The position numbers and the translations under genes were made by a program. Positions 36,539 through 46,843 of a stretch of DNA of 64,000 nt are shown here, piece after piece. The notes under the pieces are model-generated. The model was not told the DNA's origin and made no database searches. It was given only the letters and a program-made list of their open reading frames with translations. The DNA comes from Cymodocea nodosa. Taxonomy: Eukaryota; Streptophyta; Magnoliopsida; Alismatales; Cymodoceaceae. Numbering within the stretch: the first letter of the stretch is position 1; every line of letters starts with the position of its first letter. The stretch lies in NCBI GenBank assembly GCA_036874045.1, contig CM072346.1, positions 10,454,001-10,518,000 of the forward strand. Reading direction: 5' to 3'.

Positions 36539-36680
36539 AACTCAACGAACTAAGTCTGTGGTGTTACACTAACTCAACGAACTAAGTTTGTGGTGTTACG
36601 CTAACTCAACGAACCAACTCCATGGTGTTACGATAACTCAACGAACCAACTCCGTTGTATTATAGATAACTCAACGAACT
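36539..36680 (-). repeat. 32-bp tandem array in the family E LTR
   Basis: Units starting AACTCAACGAAC lie at 36539, 36571, 36603, 36635 and 36668. They are the inverse complement of the array at 8571-8684. Confidence 0.8.
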
Positions 36681-37308
36681 AGTGATAAACAAATATTTTT
36701 ATAATAAGAATTTACCACGTGTAATAATAACAACTTAAGTTTATAATGCTAACCTAACGCATTGCCTTAGTGTTCAATGTAGTAACTCAACATGTTTAGT
36801 TATGCTAATTTAATGAGTTAAACATGTGCAACTCACATGATACAATATAACATTCGTAACCTTTAATTTCACCACGTGTACAATACTAACTTAACAAGCT
36901 TGTCTCTTTTTTTACTCACTAACTTAACAAGTTCTCACGTGACCCATTTTAACCTTTAAGCCTCTAACTTAATGAGTTCTCACATGACCTCTATACAAAT
37001 AAAACTCTAACTTAACGAGTTATCTAAACATGCACTGTTCATGATATAGAAAATATAACTTTAAAATATATCATGCTTTTCAATAAAAACACACGTTAAC
37101 TTAACGTTTAGTTAAATGAGAAATTAATGCAATGAAATGACTAGTTATTTAACTTAGTATAATTTCAGATCTAATACAGATAAGTATTTATATTAGTAAA
37201 CTTTTTCTATATTAATTGATGTTCTTAATTTACTTTTACAAACAATAATAATTGAGCAAATATGATTACTTTCATTTAGCACACATCATTAAAACAAAAT
37301 ACTCAACA

Positions 37309-37555
37309 ATCTCCCCCTTTTTGATGATGACAAAATCATATTAAATCAATTATGAAATGTATTTAACTCAACAAAGCACTTTCGTTGGGTTAACTTTTAA
37401 TTCAACAAACAAGTTTGTTGACTTAAGTTCACTTAAGCTTATTTCTATTATTTGTGTAAAATTTTCACCTTTCAGAAATAAAACTTTCAGATGTCAATAA
37501 TTACATAAGTATCTTTTAGATTTTAATAACCATATAATTTTACTATATAACAAAG
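37309..37555 (-). other. stub of the family E interior
   Basis: It holds the polypurine tract next to the LTR and about 230 bp of noncoding sequence including one CGTTGGGTTA/TTCAACAAA dyad (37380-37420). It is cut at 37556 by a B-family LTR. No coding capacity. Confidence 0.55.
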
Positions 37556-39578
37556 TGTTTAGAATGAAAAAGTGCATAATATTAACGATTAAATGATGGT
37601 TAATTACAGAATATTTAACTTATCATATGAGAATTAAGCCATTATGTTATAATTGCACTATTATATGCTTTAATGAAATAATCTGCATAATTTCCAAGAA
37701 TTAGCATTAATTAAGTACATTTCTGAACTATCGGTGAATTACAGGTTTTTAATTCTTAAGTATCCAAATTTTTTGTTATTTCAGAGAGTTATGTTTAATG
37801 TACTGGACAGTTATGTTTTAAACGAATATTTTATTATTTCTTGGAATACACATGTTGAAACCTGAATGCATGATTTAAGTGGATTTTCGGTGAGTTATCT
37901 GCTAACTATCCGAAATCATCTGAGCATTGGATAGTTAAGGTTTGTAAGTATCTAAAATAGTAAATGCTAAAAGAATATGCAGGTAGACAGTAAGAACTCG
38001 TTGAGTTAAAGGCTTAAAGGTGTAAAAAGTACAAGTAACAACTCATTGAGTTAGTGAGTAAAAACCATAAGTTGTATATCTGAACTCGTTAAGTTAGATT
38101 TATGCATATGTTGAATTTAAATGCTTTATTATGTCACGTGAGCTACATGTGTATAACTCATTAAGTTAGCATTACTATATGGATTGAGTTACATGAATAC
38201 ACACTAAGGTAACGCGTTGTGTTAGTAGCTTATTTCTTTATTGCATGTGTTTTATAGTAAATCAATGAAGTAAGTCCATTGAGTTATCTATAACTCCACG
38301 GATCGTTTATTTTCTAATATGCCATTGTAGTTGTTACAAGAACAGGAAATTCGAAGGACAACCACGATTACACATATCATGCAGGAATTCACTTGTGGAA
38401 TGAAGAAGAAATCACCATCATTGATATGAATGAAGGAAATCTAACTGATCATTTAAGCAGAAGCAGTTACCACTGAAAGAAATATAAAAGACGAAGAAAA
38501 AGTGTGTATAGCTAGGTGGAGAACCGCACTAATTGTAGGAAGCGTCGAAAGTTCCCTGAAGCTCCACACCACCACCATAATCACCAACCATTGGAGGTTT
38601 GTGAGGATACTTTCCTGATGTTGGGTCGATTCTGAGCTGAACATGGTGCTTGACAACCACTGTGAGGAGTGATCGCGTCATGGGAAGGGAAACCATTTTC
38701 ACCAAGCACCGACTCATATTTGAAGAGAACGTAAAGCTTCTAGCCTTGGTTTTGGGTTGATGCCAATATGTTGAAGAGGAGATTATCTTGCAATTTTGGA
38801 CTCACGATTCTATAGGGAGAGGAGGCAAGATTGTAAGTGGTTAAGTTTTCAATGGTATAATCGTGTTGCATGTAGTGACGAAAGTTTTTACTGTCGATAG
38901 AGATTTTTACATTTCACCTTCACTCATCTTTAAGAACATATCAAAATAAAAATACCAAAAACCACAAATTATCTGTGTTTATATTTAGTATTAAAGTGTT
39001 GTATTGTTTGTTTTGTATCGTGATTAATGTTATAATTGTCAATATTGTGAGTGTTTTATGTTAGTTTGACTCAGAAAATAGAAAATAGTTTTACTGTTTA
39101 CTGAAATTGATTCGTTCTAGATACTTAAAGATTTTAATGGTTACTGTTTGAAATATCGGAATGTTAGTGTTGCTTAATGATAAATCTAATATTAACTAAC
39201 ATTAAAGAGCTTAATTGAAGTTATTTACATTCTATAGAACCACCCAATGGTTGGCCGAATTCCTTTGTAAATAGCAGTATTTCACTTGAAAGATAGGCTC
39301 GTGGAGTTAACTTAAGTCCACGAAGTTAGTCCATTGAGTTAGCCAAAACTCCATGAACTAGGTCCGTTGAGTTAATTGTAACTCAACGAAGTGCTTATTG
39401 AACATATATAAAATCCAATATAAAAATTGAAACAATACACAATTCTTACTCAATCTTTGTGGGATCGACCTGTACTTGCACACAAATACAATATACACTG
39501 TGCACTTGCAGTTAAAAACACAAATTGGATTTAATATGTAATTTGTGTGAATGGTTGTTTGTTTATTTCTAAGAGTAA
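37556..39578 (+). repeat. B-family LTR, older subtype, last ~80 bp missing
   Basis: It starts TGTTTAGAATG and follows the B LTR through the TATAAAAG at 38485-38492, the dyads at 39296-39395 and the GTGGGATCGACCTGTACTTGC block. It stops at GTTTATTTCTAAGAGTAA where the next LTR begins. It is closer to the copy 1 LTRs than to those at 39579 and 52949. No own interior remains attached. Confidence 0.85.
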
Positions 39579-41398
39579 TGTTTAGAATGAAAAAGTACAT
39601 ATTATTAACAGTTAAATGATGGTTAATTGCATAATATTTAGCTTATCATATGAGAATTAAGCCATTATGTTATAATTGCACTGTTATATGCTTTAATTGA
39701 AGAATCTGCTTAATTTTGGGGAATTAATGTTAATTTAGTACATTTATGAACTGTCGGTAAATTGCAGGCTGTGAAATTCTTAAGTATCCGAAAATGCATC
39801 TGAGCATCGGAGAGTAATACCTGTAACTCTCCGGAATGTTATTTTATGTTTAAACTGCTGCTGACACGTATTGAGAGCTGGTAGATTTACTTACGTTATA
39901 CCTCGTTAAGTTAGTATAACTGCACGCATTGAGTTACATGAAAATACACTAAGGCAACGTGTTAGGTTAGCATTATAAACTTAAGTTGTTATTTTTGCAC
40001 GTGTTTTATAGTTAAATCAACGAAGGAAGTCCGTTGAGTTATCTATAACTCCACGGACTATATATTTTCTAATATGCCACTGTAGCGGTTGTAGGAACAG
40101 ATAGTTAGAAGGAAAAACCACGTTTGTATGTATCACGCAGGAATTCAATCACGTAGGGAGAAAGAAATCATCGCCGTTGATCTGAAGGAAGGAAATCCAA
40201 CCGACCATTCAAGCAGAAGCAGTTACCATTGAAGAAATATAAAAGAAAAGAAGAAAAAAAGAAAGGGTGTGATCGATGGACGGCTAGTGTATACAGAGGA
40301 GGAGCACCGAGCTTTTTGTAGACAGTATCGGCGATTCTCCGAAGTATCACACCAACCATCGTATCACCACCATAATCACCAATCATCGGAGGTCTGTGAG
40401 AATACTTGCCTGATGTCAGGTCGATTCCGAGCCAAACACAGTGCCTGACAACCACTGTGAGGAGTGATCGCGTCGCGGGAAGGGAAGACATTTTCACCAA
40501 GCGCCGACTCATATTTCAGGAGATCATAAAGCTTTTAGCCTTGGCTTCAGGTTGATGCCTATATGCTGAAGAGGAGATCATCTTGCAATTCTGGACTCGC
40601 GATTCTATAGGGAGAGGAGACAAAATTGTAAGTGGTTCAATTTTCAATGGTGTAATCGTGTTGCAAGTAGTGTCGGAAGTATTTACTGTCAAGTGAAATT
40701 ACTTTACATTTCACCTTTCGCCCATCACATCAAAACAAAAATACCAAAAACAATTTATCTTTGTTTGTATGTTGTATTTGAGTGTTGTATTGTTGGTGTT
40801 GTATCGTGATTAATGTTATCTGTATCAATTTTATGATTGTTTTATGTTAGTTTTAATTTTACAGTTTACTGAAATTGGTTCGTACAAAACAACTTAAAGA
40901 TTTTAATGGTTACTGTTTGAATCATCTGAATGTTAGTATTGCATAATGATAAATCCAATGTTAACTAGCATTAAAAAGCTTAATTGATGTTATTTACAAT
41001 CTGTGGAATCGCCCAATGGTTGGCCGAATTCCTCTGTAATTAGCAATATTATAAAGAAGAGACAGGCTCGTGGAGTTAACTTAAGTCCACGAGGATAGTC
41101 CGTTGAGTTAACTGTAACTCAACGGAGTGCTTATTGAATATAAATTTGAATTGTTCACAATCAAACATTTCTTAAATTCGTCAACAATTCCCTGTGGGAT
41201 CGACCTGTACTTGCACACTGATACAATAGACACTGTGCACTTGCAGTTAAAGTACAAATTGGAATTAATATCTAAATTGTATTAAAGGTTGTTTGTTTAC
41301 TTCTAAAAGAAAAGATAGGCATAAAGATAAATTAACTAAGTAAAAATAGAAGTAACAAATCCAAGTTTTTCTAGTGTAGTGCTGGGAAAACACGAACA
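39579..41398 (+). repeat. 5' LTR of B copy 2
   Basis: 1820 bp, TGTTTAGAATG to CACGAACA. TATAAAAG lies at 40238-40245. Compared with 52949-54868 it lacks a 33-bp dyad unit (see 54481-54513) and about 55 bp near the end between two ACAAG repeats. Confidence 0.9.
40238..40245 (+). promoter_or_regulatory. conserved TATA box of B-family LTRs
   Basis: TATAAAAG inside GAAGAAATATAAAAG occupies the same position in all five B LTRs (11389, 27008, 38485, 40238, 53608), about 650 bp from the TG end here, fitting a U3 promoter. It is the best candidate for the transcription start region of the element. Confidence 0.55.
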
Positions 41399-41405
41399 AG
41401 TTTTA

Positions 41406-41423
41406 TGGCACCGTTGCCAGGGA
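41406..41423 (+). promoter_or_regulatory. primer-binding site, tRNA-Asp type (B copy 2)
   Basis: TGGCACCGTTGCCAGGGA starts 7 nt after the LTR end and differs at two bases from the tRNA-Asp complement typical of Athila. Confidence 0.85.
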
Positions 41424-41502
41424 ATTGAATTAAATTGAATTGAATTGAACTGAATTGAATTGAATTGAATTGAATTGAACTGAATTGAATTGAATTGAAT
41501 AG
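41421..41502 (+). repeat. (GAATT)n microsatellite beside the primer site
   Basis: About 16 pentamers of GAATT with a few GAACT and AAATT variants begin within the last bases of the primer site. Copy 3 and copy 1 have no such array at this point. Confidence 0.9.
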
Positions 41503-41572
41503 ATATAAGCAACTGTTAGAGCTGTTTCATTTTAATAGTCAGAGTTATGTGTTTTCTTCTGTAATTGAGAAT

Positions 41573-44500
41573 ATGGCATATGCTTATGCTCAAAGATTTC
41601 TAAAACATTTAATTAGCATATGTGAATTTTGCAATTCTAAAGGACACGACATTTCTGATTGTTTGAAATTGAGACATTTACAAATTGATAAATCCCATGA
41701 ACAACAAATGAATTATCCTCAATATAATAGAGCCGAATATGAGAATCCTATAGTTTACCCAACTGATGGTCAGTATAGAATGTGTAATATGATGAGAGAC
41801 ACTGAAGTTTCGGATAGCTATGACAGACTGGAGCATAGTATAGAGCAAAATTTGGACAAACTGGAATACTTTGTGTGTCAACAACAAGAAGTCAACCAAT
41901 TAAACTATAAGGAGGCATATTCAGAACCTAAATAGGATATAATTTACGAAATTGAAAAAGCCATAAAGAAAATTGATCAAAAATTGAATGCAATGAAATT
42001 AAATGATCTGGAAACAAAATTAAAAGCATTAGATAAAAATGCAATGAAAATACAAGTTTTGCAACAGGACAATGAAAATTATAATGTTATAAACCTACAC
42101 AACTTGCAAAATATACAACAAACAGAAAACACAAATGTAAGAGAATTTAAAGAATGCACTTTAAAACTAAAACAATTGAAGATCATAATCACGAAAATGA
42201 TATACAAAAACATCATGAAAGTATCGAAAATCTGGAAGATGTATGTGTAACATTAAGATCTAGAACTGATATACCACCAAGAACTCAAAATGAAAATGAT
42301 ATGAAGGTGGACAAGAGTAAAAATCAAAATGATAATGAAAATGTAATAGTTGAAAATCTAGAAATCACTGAAGAGCAATCTGAATCTGCAATTGAAGCTA
42401 AAAATAATCAAACAAATCAACTGAAAGAAAAAGAGTCTTTGAAATCAAAATCTTTAGCACACTATCCTGAAAGATTACAACAAACAATTCCTGAAAAATA
42501 AGAAAAAATCAGAGAAATTTTTGAAAAAGTACAAGTTAACATTCCTTTGTTAGATCTATTGCAGAATATGCCACCTTGTGTTAAATTTCTGAAGGATTGG
42601 TGTACTAAGAAAAGAGAGCAAAAAGTTCTTAGAAAGGTCTTTTTAGTTGAGCAAAGTAGTTACCTATTTCTGCCACAAATTCCTAAAAAGTTATCTGATC
42701 TTGGAATCCCTGTTATATCATGCACCATAGGAAATACCATTCTAGAAGGAACCTTAATAGACTTAGGTGCAGGTATAAATGTTATGCCAAGTGATATATT
42801 TGCATCCTTAGGATTAGAAGGCTTAACTCCTACTAGTATGGTTATTCAATTGGCTGATAGAAGTATAAGATACCCTAGAGGAAAAATAGAGGATGTCTTA
42901 ATTAAAATCAAGAATTTTATATATCCTATTGATATTGTAATGCTGGATTCCCAACAAATTAAGCATAAAAATAGTGATACATCTTTAATTTTGGGAAGGC
43001 CATTTTTAGCAACATCAGGGGCTGTTATAAATTGTAAAACTGGAGTAATGAAGTTAGCATATGGTAATGAGGATACTCAATTAAATATTTTTAAACTAGA
43101 AAGGTTTGAGGAGTTAGAAATGTCCTTACATACCATAGACTTTTTAGAGGATGAAGGAGATATGTTAGATGATGTGATTCAAGAAGAATTAAATAGGCAA
43201 ATCAATTTTGAAACTTTAGAAGAAAGTGAAAGCATAAATATAGAAGGAGATCAGGAAGAAATTAATTTAAAAAATGATGATGTTCAATTAGGAGCTCTAG
43301 CTTCTGATGGGCAGCATTTAGAATTAAAACCTTTACCTCCTGAATTAACCTATATATTTCTGGAAGATAAACAGACCTGTCCAATCATTATTGCTTCAGA
43401 TTTGAAAGAGGATCAAATAGCTAAATTAAAAAAGGTAATAAAAAGTTATAAAGAAGCAATAGGATAGACTATGATTGATATAAAAGGGTTAAGTTCAACT
43501 TTATGCTGTCACCACATATATTTAGAAGAGAATGCTAAACTTGTTAAAATTCCTGAGAGGAGATTAAATCCAAACCTTAAGGAAGTAGTCAGGAAGGAAA
43601 TAGTTAAATTGTTAGATAATGATATAATATATTCGATTTCTGATAGCTCGTGGGTTAGTCCAATCCATGTAGTTCCCAAGAAATCAGGATTAACAGTTAT
43701 TAGGAATGAAAGTCAAGACTTGATACCTACTAGAATTCAATCAGGCTAGAGAGTATGTATAGACTATAGAAAGCTGAATGCTGTGACTAGGAAAGATCAT
43801 TTTCCCTTACCTTTTATAGATCAAATGCTGGAAAGATTAGCAAGGCAAGAATATTTTTGTTTCCTAGACGGGTATTCAGGGTATAATCAAATTCCAGTAG
43901 CATTAGAGGATCAAGAGAAAACAACTTTCACTTGTCCTAATGGAACTTATGCTTTTAAAAGAATGCCATTCGGATTATGCAATGCACCAGCTACCTTTCA
44001 AAGGTGTGTGCAGGGCATATTTACTGGAATGACTGATGACTTTTTAGAAATATTTATGGATGATTTTACTGTATATGGCAACTCATATGAAGTGTGTTTA
44101 AGCAATTTAGACCAAATATTAAAACACTGTGTGGAAAAAAATCTAGTTTTAAATTGGGAAAAATGTCACTTCATGGTTAAACAAGGAATAGTCTTAGGGC
44201 ATGTTGTTTCTAAAAAAGGGTTAGAAGTAGATAAAGCTAAAATAGAAGTAATTTCTAATCTACCAGAACCTAAATCAGTAAAAGATATTAGATCATTTCT
44301 AGGACATGCTGGTTTTTATAGAAGATTTATTAAAGACTTTAGCAAGATAGCTAGACCTTTAACTAATCTATTAAAAGATGTTCCATTTAACTTTGATAAA
44401 AATTGCAAGGAAGCATTTTTTAGACTTAAGACTAGCTTAATTTCAACTCCTATAATTCAAGCACCTAATTGGAACCATCCATTTGAATTAATGTGCGATG

Positions 44501-46218
44501 CTTCTGATTTTGCTGTAGAAGCAGTGTTAGGACAGAAAATAGAAAAATCTCCTAGAGTGATTCATTATGCAAGTAAAACCTTAAATGATGCTCAAGTTAA
44601 TTACACAACTACTGAAAAAGAATTATTAGCTGTTGTGTTTGCTTTAGAAAAGTTTAGATCATATTTGATTGGAGCTAAAGTAATAGTATACACGGATCAT
44701 TCAGCTCTAAAACATCCAATAAAGAAAAAAGAAACTAAACCTAGATTGATCCGATGGATATTATTATTGCAAGAATTTGATCTAGAAATTAAAGATAAAA
44801 AAGGTTGTGAGAATGTAGTAGCAGATCATTTATCAAGATTACAAATAGAAAAATCAAATATTGAAATTAAGGATAATTTTCCTGATGAACAATTAATGAC
44901 CATCAACACAATGCCTTGGTATGCAGACATAGTTAATTACTTAGTTACTGGTTTAACACCTAAGGATTGGAATAGACAGGATAAGAAATTGTTTTTCTCA
45001 AGAGTAAAATATTACTATTGGGAAGACCCTTACTTATTTAAGAAATGTCCTGATCTAGTTTTAAGGAGGTGTGTTCCAGAAACTGAATATTCGAGTATAT
45101 TGTCTATCTATCATGACCAAGCTTGTGGAGGACATTTTGGTTCAGGAAAAACTGCTGCAAAAATTCTACAATGTGGGTTTTATTGGCCAACACTATTCAA
45201 AGATGCTTATAAATATTGCTTAAGTTGTTTAAGATGTCAACAAATAGGAAGAATATCAAAGAGGAATATGATGCCTCTTAATCCTATTGTTGAGGTTGAA
45301 ATCTTTGATGTGTGGGTAATAGATTTTATGGGTCCATTTCCTATATCTAATCAATTTAATTACATATTGTTGGGAGTGGATTATGTATCTAAATGGATAG
45401 AAGCTATTCCTACAAAAACTAACGATAACAAAGTGGTAATACAATTTATAAGAATAAATATATTTGTCAGATTTGGAATACCTAAAGCTATTATCAGTGA
45501 TAGAGGAACTCATTTCTGTAATAGAAGTTTTGAAGCCTTAATGAAGAAATATGGAGTAAACCACAAAATTGCAACATCATATCATCCGCAAACAAGTGGA
45601 CAAGTAGAAAGTGCAAACAAACAAATTAAATTAATCTTGGAAAAAGTAGTAAATCCTACTAGAACAGATTGGGCTAATAGATTGATTGATGCACTTTGGG
45701 CTTATAGAACTGCTTATAAAACGAGCTTAGGTATGTCACCTTTTAGGCTAGTATATGGAAAAAGTTGTCATTTACTTGCTGAAATAGAACATAAAGCTTA
45801 TTGGGCATTAAAAACTCTGAACACTAATTTAAATCAAGCTGCTGAAAATAGGAAAATGCAACTAATTGAATTAGAAGAATTTAGAAATGAAGCTTATTCA
45901 AAGACTGTAAGAGAAAAAGAGAAAATTAAATTCTAGCATGATAGAAAAATTATTCCTAAAAACTTTGAAATAGGACAAGAAGTATATCTTTATATGGCTA
46001 GACTCCATAACCATCCAAGAAAATTAAGATCTAGATGGGCAGGACCTTACATAGTTCGAAATGTTTATCCTTATGGAGCTATTGAAATTGAAAATCCTAA
46101 AAATCAGAATATATTTAAAGTAAATGGGCAAAGACATAAACCTATTCTTAAAACACCAAAAAGCTTTTTTGGAATTATAGAAGAAATCAGAGTAGAGGAC
46201 TACTCGAGTTTTACTTAG
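41573..46218 (+). pseudogene. pol polyprotein: zinc knuckle, PR, RT, RNase H, INT (B copy 2)
   Basis: It starts MAYAYAQRFLK with a perfect CCHC knuckle, CEFCNSKGHDISDC, residues 22-35. Coiled linker, CVTLRSRTD and YPERLQQT motifs follow, then protease (DLGAGINVM at 42761-42787). RT covers 43500-44300 ([31 protein letters not shown] active site), RNase H 44460-44850 ([26 protein letters not shown]) and integrase 45050-46218 (HDQACGGHF and CLSCLRC finger; D in VIDFMGPF, D in ISDRGTHF, E in QVESANKQI). Stops at about 41933, 42499, 43465, 43747 and 45934 and a shift near 42160 disable it. An open stretch of 717 codons covers RT to INT, the best preserved pol here. No capsid domain precedes protease. 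Confidence 0.92.
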
Positions 46219-46843
46219 TAAGAAATCAGTTTTTATGTTTATATATATATATATATAAATAAAAAAAAACATTAAAAATATATATAAAACATAAAAATAG
46301 TTGCGGTTCAACCGATTGGATCCATCGGTGTGGCCGGAAAATTAAAAAATATTTAGGTCTGACCGAAGCGTAGCATCGGTATGACCGAAACATTAAAAAA
46401 AAAATATTGGTTTTACCGAAGCATAGTATCGGTTCAACCGAAAGAAAGATAAAAAAATAAAAATATATTTAGGTCTGACCGAAGCATAGTATCGGTTAAA
46501 CCTGTAAAAAAATAGAAAAACTATTCTCTGTAATATTTTTATTATTATATTTGCTTGTACGGGGAGTCCGTTGAGTTACGCTTAACTCAACGAGCTTACT
46601 CCGTTGAGTCTTGAGTTAGTCAACGAGCTTATTCCATTGAGTTACCTGTAACACAACGGAGTACTGTAGCTAAGACCACGGATAAAATAGTAATAGTTGG
46701 TTCAGGAAATGACCCAATTACCCACCTAAACTTAGTGCTTATTTAAACTAAAACCTAGGGTTTTGGGGGCATTATCCGACAAATCATTTAGAATCTAGAA
46801 CAGTAGAAATCAAAGTGATTACGTGCTGTTGTGTAACTCCACG
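46219..46843 (+). promoter_or_regulatory. pol-accessory ORF spacer with CGGT/ACCG array and dyads (B copy 2)
   Basis: After a TA-rich start, 46304-46503 holds four diverged units built on ACCGA-AGCATAGTA-TCGGT and CGGTTCAACCGA. Then 46561-46685 holds CGTTGAGTTA / TAACTCAACG dyads. The block before the ATG at 46844 is conserved in all copies (ATTATCCGACAAATCATTTA and neighbours). This could be the leader or promoter of a subgenomic RNA; that is inference. Confidence 0.65.
46304..46503 (+). repeat. ACCGA..TCGGT hairpin array (B copy 2)
   Basis: The unit GACCGAAGCATAGTATCGGT recurs about every 45-65 bp with A-rich linkers; the two ends of each unit are complementary. Related arrays lie at 59100-59390 and, inverted, at 20415-20575. 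Confidence 0.75.

Larger units (their letters stand above)
35636..37308 (-). repeat. LTR of copia-type family E (3' LTR in its own orientation)
   Basis: On the minus strand it begins TGTTGAGTATTTTG and ends GATCCTACA, as in the solo LTR at 7951-9174. On its TG side the next bases (complement of ATCTCCCCCTTTTT, 37309-37322) form a polypurine tract, so this is a 3' LTR and the interior lay to the right. It is 1673 bp against 1224 for the solo copy. It contains a 64-bp tandem duplication (35997-36125) and a five-unit 32-bp array (36539-36680). Confidence 0.85.

Noticed and set aside
41406..41423. tRNA-like sequence near the LTR as a tRNA gene
   Set aside because: Only 18 nt complementary to a tRNA 3' end is present, at the exact distance expected for a primer-binding site.
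41933..41935. Programmed readthrough of TAG in pol
   Set aside because: Stops are scattered through all domains and differ mostly between copies, as expected from decay and not from one fixed recoding site.
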